Positions 1 to 5,326 of a stretch of DNA of 5,912 nucleotides are shown in pieces. Under the pieces are notes generated by a model. The model worked only from the letters and a program-made list of their open reading frames with translations, ran no database searches and was not told the DNA's origin. The translations under genes were made by a program, and so were the position numbers. Origin of the DNA: Avichristensenella sp031550455 (GTDB lineage Bacteria > Bacillota > Clostridia > Christensenellales > Aristaeellaceae); contig JAVBOQ010000071.1 of NCBI GenBank assembly GCA_031550455.1, positions 1-5,912 of the forward strand. Reading direction: 5' to 3'. Positions within the stretch are counted from its first letter, which is position 1. Every line of letters begins with the position of its first letter.

Positions 1-34
1 CCATCCGCGCGATCGGGTCGATCGGCGCGTCCAT
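1..34 (-). CDS. recR: Recombination protein RecR, N-terminal fragment (cut by window edge)
   Basis: Only the first 11 codons are visible, reading MDAPIDPIARM. The ATG occupies 34-32 and shares one base with the ybaB stop (TGATG), an arrangement typical of translationally coupled genes. RecR is a zinc-containing DNA clamp protein of the RecFOR recombinational repair pathway, and in many bacteria recR directly follows ybaB. RecR proteins commonly begin with a short tail followed by a 'xPLARLI(D/E)EL' type helix, which IDPIARM fits. The identification therefore rests on gene order plus this short match. No zinc finger or Toprim residues can be seen because the gene runs off the left edge. Another protein starting here cannot be excluded. 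Confidence 0.6.
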   Translation of the reverse strand, partial: MDAPIDPIARM

Positions 35-372
35 CAGAACATGCCGCCCATGCCGCCGCCAAAGCGGCCCATTTCACGCTCGCGCGTGTCCTCGCCGAGC
101 TTTAACGCCTCGTTGACGGCCGCGAGTACCATGTCCTGCAACAGCTCGACGTCGTCCGGGTCGACGGCCTTCGGGTCGATGGTGAGCTCAAGCAGTTCGC
201 GCTTGCCCGACACCTTCGCCCGGACCACGCCGCCGCCCGCGCTCGCTTCGTAAGTGCGCAGATCCAACTCTTCCTGCATCTGCATCATCTGCTGCTGCAT
301 TTTCTGCGCCTGCTTCATCAACTGCTGCATGTTGCCGCCGCCGGGCATGCCTGGGAATCCGCCGCGTGCCAT
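34..372 (-). CDS. ybaB: YbaB/EbfC family nucleoid-associated DNA-binding protein
   Basis: The 112-residue product has the full length and layout of the YbaB/EbfC family, small dimeric proteins that bind DNA and are linked to nucleoid structure and RecR-dependent repair. Residues 14-36 form a Met/Gln-rich helix (MQQLMKQAQKMQQQ...), followed by the conserved core with 'GGGVV.AKVSGKREL..L.IDP' at 46-67 and 'DDVELLQDMVLAAVNEAL' at 73-90. Both ends are Gly/Met-rich (GGFPGMPGGG and FGGGMGGMF), which is usual in the family. The ATG at 372 is chosen because AAGGAGG lies 6 bases upstream (379-385). The gene begins 33 bases after mscL, with no terminator between them, and its stop overlaps the recR start. 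The more familiar upstream neighbour dnaX is not present here. Confidence 0.96.
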   Translation of the reverse strand: MARGGFPGMPGGGNMQQLMKQAQKMQQQMMQMQEELDLRTYEASAGGGVVRAKVSGKRELLELTIDPKAVDPDDVELLQDMVLAAVNEALKLGEDTREREMGRFGGGMGGMF

Positions 373-378
373 AAGAAA

Positions 379-385
379 CCTCCTT
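379..385 (-). promoter_or_regulatory. Shine-Dalgarno site of ybaB
   Basis: AAGGAGG on the minus strand, 6 bases before the ATG at 372. This near-perfect anti-16S match sits in the 33-base gap after mscL and fixes the ybaB start. Confidence 0.85.
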
Positions 386-405
386 GGGGATACTCAATGT
401 CCCGG

Positions 406-858
406 TTATGCTTTAAGCTCCGAGGTGCAGTGCGGGCACCGCGTCGCGCGGGCGTCGATCTCGTCAAAACAGTACGGGCAGCGGCGCGGTTCTGGCTTCG
501 GGGCCTCGGCCTTCTTGTGCGCGAACACGCCGATCAGCCGGACAAACAGGAACACGCACAGCGCGATGAGCAGGAAATCGATCACGTTGGTCAGGAACGC
601 GCCGTAATTCAGCGTGCCCGCTCCGTCCGCGTTCGCGGCCTCAATGGTTTGGTATGTTTTTCCGTTCAATGAAATGAACAGCCCGCTGAAGTTCAGCCCA
701 CCGGTCAGGAGACTGATCAACGGCATAAATAGGTCCGCGACAAGGGAGGAAACAATTTTTCCGAACGCACCGCCGATCATGACGCCGACCGCGAGATCGA
801 TGACATTGCCGCGCGTGATGAACGCCTTAAAGTCGCTCAGGAATTTTTTGGGCCGCAT
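406..858 (-). CDS. mscL: Large-conductance mechanosensitive channel MscL with C-terminal zinc ribbon
   Basis: MscL is a homopentameric inner-membrane channel that opens under membrane tension and releases solutes during osmotic downshock. The 150-residue product carries the family N-terminus 'FKAFITRGNVIDLAVGVMIGGAFGKIVSSLV' idea at residues 10-40 (short helix plus TM1, GxxxG-like packing). A periplasmic loop containing LNGKTYQT and LNYGAFL follows, and then TM2 at about 86-110 (NVIDFLLIALCVFLFVRL). After TM2 comes a charged linker and a CPYC...CPHC pair (C127, C130, C141, C144; ten residues between pairs), a rubredoxin-like zinc ribbon seen in many Clostridia MscL proteins and absent from the E. 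coli protein. The ATG at 858 has AGGAGG 7 bases upstream (866-871). It is probably the first gene of an mscL-ybaB-recR transcript. Confidence 0.97.
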   Translation of the reverse strand: MRPKKFLSDFKAFITRGNVIDLAVGVMIGGAFGKIVSSLVADLFMPLISLLTGGLNFSGLFISLNGKTYQTIEAANADGAGTLNYGAFLTNVIDFLLIALCVFLFVRLIGVFAHKKAEAPKPEPRRCPYCFDEIDARATRCPHCTSELKA

Positions 859-865
859 CGTCCTT

Positions 866-871
866 CCTCCT
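866..871 (-). promoter_or_regulatory. Shine-Dalgarno site of mscL
   Basis: AGGAGG on the minus strand, 7 bases before the mscL ATG. A second purine run, GGAAGGA, lies between it and the start. Confidence 0.85.
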
Positions 872-897
872 CAGTTTCTCATATCCGGTCGGGATGA

Positions 898-926
898 ATT
901 GTACTCCATTCCAACGTTGATTTCAA
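898..926 (-). promoter_or_regulatory. Sigma-A type promoter for mscL (and probably ybaB-recR)
   Basis: On the minus strand, TTGAAA (926-921) and TACAAT (903-898) are separated by exactly 17 bases. Each hexamer is close to the TTGACA/TATAAT consensus. Predicted transcription starts near 890-892, giving a leader of about 30 bases that contains the mscL ribosome binding site. No other convincing promoter lies between mscL and recR, so this one probably serves all three genes. Confidence 0.72.
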
Positions 927-949
927 GTATGGATAAAATCTCGCATAAT
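921..949 (+). promoter_or_regulatory. Possible promoter of the XRE regulator gene
   Basis: The best plus-strand candidate is CATAAT at 944-949 (5 of 6 to TATAAT), with TTTCAA at 921-926 as a poor -35, 17 bases away. TTGATT at 917-922 is a better -35, but its spacer would be 21 bases. If real, this promoter would share its -35 bases with the divergent mscL promoter. The call is weak and rests on the -10 only. Confidence 0.3.
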
Positions 950-994
950 GTTTGTGAAACTGCTTTTTTCGACAAGATTCGCAGGAGTTATGCA

Positions 995-1007
995 ATTCGC
1001 GTCGAAT
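995..1007. promoter_or_regulatory. Short palindrome, possible operator for the XRE regulator
   Basis: ATTCG-CGT-CGAAT is a perfect 5-bp inverted repeat with a 3-base centre. It starts 46 bases upstream of the regulator ATG, between the likely promoter and the ribosome binding site. A further ATTCGC half-site lies at 977-982, and TTCGAC at 968-973 mirrors GTCGAA at 1001-1006. Small XRE proteins often repress their own gene through such sites. Chance occurrence of a 10-base dyad remains possible. Confidence 0.3.
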
Positions 1008-1026
1008 ACGGGGAAGGTGCATTATC

Positions 1027-1033
1027 AAGGAGG
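1027..1033 (+). promoter_or_regulatory. Shine-Dalgarno site that sets the XRE gene start
   Basis: AAGGAGG lies 7 bases before the ATG at 1041. The frame is open back to 948, but the earlier start codons have no comparable site, so this motif decides the start. Confidence 0.85.
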
Positions 1034-1040
1034 ACGTAGC

Positions 1041-1352
1041 ATGGACTATGAGGCGATGGGCAGGTGCATTCGCAGTTACCGCAAACAAAAGCGAATGACG
1101 CAGGCGGATCTGGCTGAACTGATCGGAATTTCAACTTCGTTTATGGGACACATTGAGCGCGGGTCCCGGATCGCGAGCCTGGAAACGCTGGTGAAGCTCT
1201 CCGCAACACTGGGTGTCTCCCTGGACGCCTTGGTAATGGGCGTGCGATCCGAAACGTTTGTCGCGCCCGGCGGCAATCAAAAAACGCGCATGCTCAACGA
1301 CGTTCTCCGCGTGTTGAGCGAGCATTCCAACGAGTGGCTTCACGACGAATAA
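1041..1352 (+). CDS. Small XRE-family helix-turn-helix transcriptional regulator
   Basis: The 103-residue product is an HTH_3/Cro-C1 type DNA-binding domain with a short tail. Residues 7-65 contain the five-helix pattern: 'GRCIRSYRKQKRMTQADLAELIGIS' then 'TSFMGHIERGSRIASLETLVKLSATLGVSLDALV', with helix 2-turn-helix 3 at about 20-40 (TQADLAELIGISTSFMGHIE). The remaining 35 residues (...NDVLRVLSEHSNEWLHDE) form a short helical tail that could serve in dimerisation. It has no sensor, peptidase or toxin partner. ATG 1041 is preferred over the longer frame from 948 because of the AAGGAGG at 1027-1033. The gene stands alone, divergent from mscL and ending at an intrinsic terminator. A target is suggested only by the palindrome in its own leader (995-1007); its regulon is unknown. 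Confidence 0.92.
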   Translation: MDYEAMGRCIRSYRKQKRMTQADLAELIGISTSFMGHIERGSRIASLETLVKLSATLGVSLDALVMGVRSETFVAPGGNQKTRMLNDVLRVLSEHSNEWLHDE

Positions 1353-1409
1353 AAACCGCATTTCCCGCAATCACAAAAGATACGGCGTTTTGAGTACGTA
1401 TAAAATCAC

Positions 1410-1434
1410 AGAGCCGCCCCCGCGGCTCTTTTTT
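1410..1434 (+). terminator. Intrinsic terminator after the XRE regulator gene
   Basis: AGAGCCGC (1410-1417) and GCGGCTCT (1422-1429) form a perfect 8-bp stem around a CCCC loop, followed directly by a run of Ts (1430-1434, then GTTTGTTT). It lies 57 bases after the regulator stop. On the minus strand the 3' flank is GTGATTTTA, so it would work less well for the convergent dedA transcript. Confidence 0.88.
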
Positions 1435-1444
1435 GTTTGTTTCA

Positions 1445-1459
1445 CCGGCCTTCGGCCGG
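1445..1459. repeat. Extragenic GC palindrome between the XRE and dedA genes
   Basis: CCGGCC-TTC-GGCCGG is a perfect 6-bp stem with a 3-base loop in the convergent gap 1353-1528. No T-run follows on either strand, so it is not a standard terminator by itself. A smaller perfect dyad, GATGC-GCC-GCATC, lies at 1489-1501. The rest of this 176-base gap shows no gene. Confidence 0.55.
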
Positions 1460-1528
1460 AACAACCGGGTTTTCTGGTTTTCATGCCCGATGCGCCGCAT
1501 CTGGTAACGGTCGCGATGCCGAACCGTG

Positions 1529-2137
1529 TCATCCCCCTCCTTCCTGTTTCGCGGCCTTCTTTTTTCGCCGAAGCAGGAAAAAAACGGTCGTAACCGCCAT
1601 GCCGACCACCGGCATTACCCACAAAAACCCGTCGAGGCGCAGCGCCACGCCGCTTGCGTACAGGTAATACCCGGCAAGGATCAGCGCGGTGTTCCACACG
1701 ATGATGCCCATCGTGGAATACAGCACGAACGAGCCAAACCGCTGGCGCGAGAGCCCGGCTGCGAACGACACCCAGGTGCGGAACACCGGGATGACGCGCG
1801 CGACCATCACCGACAGCCCGCCGAAATCCGCCTGCCACGCGTCCACGCCGTCAAGGGCCGAAAGCGCGCGCGGCATGCGCCGGAACAGCCGCTCCACAAG
1901 CGGGCGGCCTCCCCACGCGCCGACGCAGTAGCACCCGGTCGATCCGACCAGACCCGCCAGCACGCTGGTCGCGACGATCAGCGGAAGCGGCATTCCGGTC
2001 GCCGCGGCAAGCATGCCGGACAGCGGCAGAACAACCTCGCTGGGCAGCGGGAGGCAGGCGTACTCCATGGCGACCACGGCAAACACGCCCGGCAGCCCAT
2101 ACCGGGAAAGCGCTTGCACCGCCCATTCCAGGTTCAT
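1529..2137 (-). CDS. DedA family membrane protein (VTT/SNARE-associated domain)
   Basis: DedA proteins are polytopic inner-membrane proteins. Some members flip undecaprenyl phosphate or phospholipids or support envelope and proton-motive-force homeostasis. The 202-residue product shows the two family signatures: 'MEYACLPLPSEVVLPLSGMLA' around residues 24-44 (acidic residue, then LP.PSE in a re-entrant loop) and 'RVIPVFRTWVSFAAGLSRQ' at 114-132 (the R..P..R...S..AG motif). Hydrophobic segments lie near 11-26, 52-75, 136-160 and 170-189, and a basic tail (RRKKKAAK) ends the protein. The frame opens at a GTG at 2146, but that codon overlaps the ribosome binding site GGAGGT (2150-2145). ATG 2137, 8 bases after GGAGG, is therefore the likely start. 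Which substrate this member handles cannot be read from the sequence. Confidence 0.93.
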   Translation of the reverse strand: MNLEWAVQALSRYGLPGVFAVVAMEYACLPLPSEVVLPLSGMLAAATGMPLPLIVATSVLAGLVGSTGCYCVGAWGGRPLVERLFRRMPRALSALDGVDAWQADFGGLSVMVARVIPVFRTWVSFAAGLSRQRFGSFVLYSTMGIIVWNTALILAGYYLYASGVALRLDGFLWVMPVVGMAVTTVFFLLRRKKKAAKQEGGG

Positions 2138-2144
2138 TGGCAGC

Positions 2145-2150
2145 ACCTCC
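2145..2150 (-). promoter_or_regulatory. Shine-Dalgarno site that sets the dedA start
   Basis: GGAGGT on the minus strand overlaps the upstream GTG (2146-2144) and is well placed for ATG 2137. This is why the GTG-initiated version, three residues longer, is rejected. Confidence 0.75.
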
Positions 2151-2214
2151 GCCGCTACCCTATGCGGCGCGTAGCCCAGGCATACGAAAAAATTCTTATT
2201 TGTATCATATGTGA

Positions 2215-2244
2215 TTGACTTTTGATTACATGATGCTATACAAT
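2215..2244 (+). promoter_or_regulatory. Promoter of the GGDEF-domain gene
   Basis: TTGACT at 2215-2220 is followed by the AT-rich core TATACAAT at 2237-2244. Read as TATACA the spacer is 16 bases; read as TACAAT it is 18. The surrounding divergent gap (2151-2289) is clearly more AT-rich than the genes. Transcription would start near 2250, leaving a leader of about 40 bases. An imperfect dyad (TGTAT 2201-2205, ATACA 2238-2242, with ATCAT/ATGAT arms inside) surrounds the -35 region. Confidence 0.6.
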
Positions 2245-2289
2245 GAAGATGTCAATTATTATGAAACATTACGAGGGATGGTATAGTTC

Positions 2290-3462
2290 ATGATTCAAAT
2301 CAAACGATACCAGCTTCGCTTTATTCTGATCATCGTCTTAACGATCGCGATGCTTCTGATGGCATTTGGCTTCATTGTGTACAACATGGCCACTGTCGTT
2401 CTCAAGGAGCAGTTGTTATCCACCGCGGGCAGCGTCGCCGTTTCCGCCGGGGAACTGATCGAAGTCGAAATTGACGAATACGAAGCTTATGCGCGGCAGC
2501 CGGATGCTGACAGTTCATTTTTCATCGGCATGCGGAACGCGTTCACCGTCATCCAAAGGGCGAGCGGCGTGATGCAAATCCGCTCGCTGCGGCTTCTGGA
2601 AGACGGATCGACGCAATGTCTGCTGTCCAGCGAGGACGCCTCGCTTGTGCCCGAAACGTACGCCGTGGAAGGACCGGCGCCGGACGCTTTCCTGGTCTCC
2701 GCGTTTGCGTCCGATAATCTGACGCATGCCGAAAGGGAGGTGGGCGGCGTATACGGCGCGATTCTTACAGTGACCGCGCCGATCGTGCATCCGACCACCG
2801 GCGCGCGCGTGGGCATTGTCGCAGTCGACATCTCGATCCAGTATCAGAACCAATCGCTCCGCTTCCTGATGCTGGCCGTTGTATCCGTTCTGATCTGCGT
2901 GCTGCTGCTGATCTGCTTCTGCTATGTGATGCCGATCACCACCGGAACCATCCGCTCCGTTTCCCTCGACGGTTTGACACAGGCCGGCAACAAACGGTTC
3001 TTTGATACGAGGCTGCGCCGGATTGTGTCGATGACGCGGTCTTCCGGCGACCCGCTGTATGTGCTCCGCATCGACATTGACCGGTTCCACTCGATCATCG
3101 AGCAGTCCGGCCGGTCGATGGCCGATCGCGTGCTGATTGAGTTTGCCGCCCTCACGCAAAAACAGTTGCGCGCGGGCGACCTGTTCGCGCGGTACGGAGA
3201 CGAGTCGTTCATCGCGGCGCTTCCCGGCGCGACGCAGCGCGCGGCGCTTCGGGCCGCGGCGCGCATACATGATGCATTGGCTGAAACAACCTTTGGCGAG
3301 GATGAAAACGGCGAAGGCGTATCGCTGACCGTCAGCATCGGCGTCGCGCCGTATTGGAAAGGCCAGCGCTGGCAGCAACTGATCGCCTGCGCCGAAAAAG
3401 CGCTCGCGGAAGCGAAGGCGAAAGGCGACAACCTGTGCGTGATCGGTGAGGAGGTCTGCTAA
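2290..3462 (+). CDS. Membrane sensor protein with Cache-like region and degenerate GGDEF domain
   Basis: The 390-residue protein has TM1 at about 10-31, an extracytoplasmic sensor region (about 35-188), TM2 at 191-213 and a cytoplasmic GGDEF domain (about 225-387). The sensor ends with 'VYGAILTVTAPIVHPTTGARV' and 'GIVAVDIS', a typical Cache pattern; there is no HAMP segment. The GGDEF domain keeps D..LT..(G)N (227-234), the metal Asp D262, 'TVSIGVAPY' (347-355) and a degraded AL..AK..GxN. The signature itself is GDESF (303-307): the second Gly is Asp and the fourth-position Glu is Ser. I270 replaces the guanine-contacting Asn. RAGD (294-297) sits five residues before it, exactly where the inhibitory c-di-GMP site RxxD lies. 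Known active cyclases need the altered positions, so loss of synthesis with possible c-di-GMP binding is inferred. ATG 2290 follows an in-frame stop (2284-2286); its ribosome site (GAGGG, 12 bases away) is weak. Confidence 0.9.
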   Translation: MIQIKRYQLRFILIIVLTIAMLLMAFGFIVYNMATVVLKEQLLSTAGSVAVSAGELIEVEIDEYEAYARQPDADSSFFIGMRNAFTVIQRASGVMQIRSLRLLEDGSTQCLLSSEDASLVPETYAVEGPAPDAFLVSAFASDNLTHAEREVGGVYGAILTVTAPIVHPTTGARVGIVAVDISIQYQNQSLRFLMLAVVSVLICVLLLICFCYVMPITTGTIRSVSLDGLTQAGNKRFFDTRLRRIVSMTRSSGDPLYVLRIDIDRFHSIIEQSGRSMADRVLIEFAALTQKQLRAGDLFARYGDESFIAALPGATQRAALRAAARIHDALAETTFGEDENGEGVSLTVSIGVAPYWKGQRWQQLIACAEKALAEAKAKGDNLCVIGEEVC

Positions 3463-3472
3463 AGCGGACGGC

Positions 3473-3497
3473 GAACGCCAAGGGGCCTCGCCCCTTG
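3473..3497 (+). repeat. Extragenic palindromic element downstream of the GGDEF gene
   Basis: GAACGCCA is followed by CAAGGGGC-CTC-GCCCCTTG, sharing its CA; the palindrome (3479-3497) has an 8-bp perfect stem. It begins 10 bases after the GGDEF stop. A related copy, GAACGCCA plus GGGGAC...GTCCC, is found on the other strand at 5678-5699. No T-run follows, so it is more like a dispersed REP-type element than a terminator. Confidence 0.5.
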
Positions 3498-3534
3498 TAA
3501 GGGTTCAATACTCAAATTTCAATCCGCCCAAAGC

Positions 3535-3569
3535 AAAAACCGCATTGCCCCCCAATGCGGCTTTTCTTT
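3535..3569. terminator. Bidirectional terminator between the convergent GGDEF and ABC exporter genes
   Basis: CCGCATTG (3540-3547) and CAATGCGG (3553-3560) form a perfect 8-bp stem with a five-C loop. On the plus strand it is followed by CTTTTCTTTG; on the minus strand by TTTTTGCTTTG. It can therefore end both the GGDEF transcript and the exporter transcript, which converge here. Confidence 0.82.
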
Positions 3570-3570
3570 G

Positions 3571-3600
3571 GTTCTTTCTTTTCCCCCGAAAAGAAAGAAC
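3571..3600. repeat. Perfect 13-bp inverted repeat beside the terminator
   Basis: GTTCTTTCTTTTC (3571-3583) and GAAAAGAAAGAAC (3588-3600) are exact reverse complements separated by CCCC. One arm is all pyrimidine except for its first G. The exporter mRNA meets this hairpin just before the terminator hairpin at 3540-3560. It lacks its own T-run and may protect the 3' end of the transcript or be a dispersed element. Confidence 0.65.
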
Positions 3601-3604
3601 ACGT

Positions 3605-3634
3605 CCCCTCGTCCCCTTCACCCCCTCATCCCCC
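3605..3634 (-). other. G-quadruplex motif at the stop codon of the ABC exporter gene
   Basis: On the minus strand four G-runs of 5, 5, 4 and 4 bases (3634-3630, 3625-3621, 3616-3613, 3608-3605) are each separated by exactly four bases (ATGA, TGAA, ACGA). The first run begins with the G of the TAG stop codon. This satisfies the strict four-tetrad G-quadruplex pattern in the exporter mRNA. The plus strand correspondingly fits an i-motif. Whether it folds in the cell is unknown. Confidence 0.75.
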
Positions 3635-5307
3635 TACATCTCCACCTCTTCCAACCGCTCCTTTTCCACGCGGACGCAGCGCGTACACAGCACGAGCGGC
3701 GACGACCGGTGTGAAATCACGATGCAGGTGCTGAGCCAAGGCAACCGGCGCAGATTGCTGATGATGGTTTCCTCCGTGCCCATGTCCAGCGAAGACGTCG
3801 CCTCGTCCAGGATCAAAACAGGCCTCATGCGGAGCAGCGCGCGCGCGATGGCGATGCGCTGGGCTTCGCCTTCCGACAGGGTTCCGCCGCGCTCCGTGAT
3901 CACGGTATCCAGCCCGTCCGGCAGATGAAACACAAATTTCGCGTCCGCACAGGCCAGCGCGTCCAGCATCTGGTCGTCCGTCGCGCTTTGGTTTCCCATC
4001 CGCAGGTTATGCCGCAACGTGCCGGACACCAGCGTGTTGCCCTGCGAGACATACGCGAAAGCTGCGCGGCTGGCCGCGGTGATTGGTTGCTGTCCGCCGT
4101 CCGCGTTGTACAGCGTCATTTCACCCTGCGTCGGTTTGATCAGCCCGAGCAGCAGGCGTACCAGCGTGGTCTTGCCCGCGCCGCTCTCACCGACCACCGC
4201 GACCCTCTCACCGGGCCGGATGTCCAGCGACACGTCGCGCAGGACATGCTCGTCCTGGTACGCGAAGCTTAGGTTGCTGAGCCGGATACCGAGCGGGCCC
4301 GGCGGCGGCGCAGCCGCCGTGTCCTCCTGTTCGATGTCGTCCATGTCCATGACGCGCCTCGCGGAAGTCAGCAGCGAAATGCTCCTGGGAATCCAGGCCT
4401 GAAAGCTCATGATCTGCGCCTGAATCTGCGAGGTCAGGGACATGAACATGCTCAGCAAACCGTACGTGATGTCGCCGCTTGACAGCCTGTAAATGCCCCA
4501 GCAAAACGCCAGCAGGTATCCGGCCGTGAAAATGCCGCTCGTGCTGAGCCGGATCACGGCGGAAAGCCTGCCGTTCTCGCGCAGCGTCGCGAGCCGCTGT
4601 TCACGAATCGTCACAAGCTGCTCCGTATTGACCTGTTCCTGCTCAAACGCCTTCAGCACGGCGATGCCGGAAAGGCTTTCCTGTATATGTGAGCGCATAC
4701 GCGCCTCGTTTTCCCGCAGGCGCGCCTGCAAAGCGCTGATTTTCCTTCGGAAGAAGACGCTCAACAAAAGGCCGACCGGGCCGAGCAGCATGGCCGCGAT
4801 CGCCAGCATCGGCTCGTAGCTGTACAGCAGGGAAAACGAGCTGACAATGCTCACCAGCACCGTGACAAGGTTGGGCAGGATCTCCGAAACGCCGCTCGCG
4901 ATGTTGTCGATGTCGCCGCCCAACCGGGAGGTCAGGTCGCCGGTATGATACGCCGACAACTGCTTCCAGTAGCCGCGGAGCACGCTTTGGTAGACGGAGA
5001 CGCGAATGCCGAACCCGAACCGCTCGGTGACCAGCGTCGAAAAGTATGTCTTCCAGACGCCAAACCCGAGCGACGCCATGTGCAGCAGCACCAGCGCGGC
5101 AAACATCAGCGGGTCGAGCGCGCGCGTCCCGCCCGTGACGTGGTCGATGATGCTCTTGTGCGCAACCGTGGTGAGCAGCCCGACGGCGGTCAGCAGCAGG
5201 TTCACAAAGAGGATCGCGGCGATGCGTTTCCAATGCGGCCGCGCCTGCCCGAGGATCCAGCGCATCTGCCGCCGGAAATCAATCTGCCTGTCCCGAAAGA
5301 AATTCAT
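3634..5307 (-). CDS. ABC exporter, fused transmembrane and ATP-binding domains
   Basis: The 557-residue half-transporter should act as a homodimer. A type-I exporter membrane domain spans about 25-310, with hydrophobic segments near 28-48, 66-86, 146-186, 255-275 and 280-300. The conserved cytoplasmic stretch 'HTGDLTSRLGGDIDNI' is at 121-136. The ATPase domain (about 340-550) has Walker A GESGAGKTT (373-381), Q-loop Q422, Walker B VLILDEATSSLD (497-508) and H-loop H533. The signature is LSEGE (477-481) instead of LSGGQ. There is no N-terminal C39 peptidase domain, so any exported peptide would need cleavage elsewhere. The gene begins 19 bases after pqqD, with AGGAAGG (5318-5312) just before ATG 5307, so the two are probably one operon. 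The short distance and the PqqD partner suggest export of a modified peptide; substrate identity is inferred only. Confidence 0.93.
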   Translation of the reverse strand: MNFFRDRQIDFRRQMRWILGQARPHWKRIAAILFVNLLLTAVGLLTTVAHKSIIDHVTGGTRALDPLMFAALVLLHMASLGFGVWKTYFSTLVTERFGFGIRVSVYQSVLRGYWKQLSAYHTGDLTSRLGGDIDNIASGVSEILPNLVTVLVSIVSSFSLLYSYEPMLAIAAMLLGPVGLLLSVFFRRKISALQARLRENEARMRSHIQESLSGIAVLKAFEQEQVNTEQLVTIREQRLATLRENGRLSAVIRLSTSGIFTAGYLLAFCWGIYRLSSGDITYGLLSMFMSLTSQIQAQIMSFQAWIPRSISLLTSARRVMDMDDIEQEDTAAAPPPGPLGIRLSNLSFAYQDEHVLRDVSLDIRPGERVAVVGESGAGKTTLVRLLLGLIKPTQGEMTLYNADGGQQPITAASRAAFAYVSQGNTLVSGTLRHNLRMGNQSATDDQMLDALACADAKFVFHLPDGLDTVITERGGTLSEGEAQRIAIARALLRMRPVLILDEATSSLDMGTEETIISNLRRLPWLSTCIVISHRSSPLVLCTRCVRVEKERLEEVEM

Positions 5308-5326
5308 GCAGCCTTCCTACTCCGGC

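Noticed and set aside
948..1040. 31-residue N-terminal extension of the XRE regulator
   Set aside because: The extension has no ribosome binding site and crosses the promoter and palindrome region; AAGGAGG at 1027-1033 points to ATG 1041.
1445..1459. CCGGCC/GGCCGG hairpin as a terminator for dedA
   Set aside because: On the minus strand it is followed by TGAAACAAAC rather than a T-run, so it is kept only as an extragenic palindrome.
2138..2146. GTG start three codons upstream in the DedA gene
   Set aside because: The GTG overlaps the GGAGGT ribosome binding site itself and cannot be served by it; ATG 2137 is correctly spaced.
1526..2218. 230-residue open frame on the plus strand
   Set aside because: It is antisense to the DedA gene, with low-complexity Arg/His/Gln composition and no ribosome binding site at its start.
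2515..3378. 287-residue open frame on the minus strand
   Set aside because: It lies opposite the GGDEF-domain gene. It is rich in Arg, His and Gln without family motifs, as expected for the antisense of GC-rich coding DNA.
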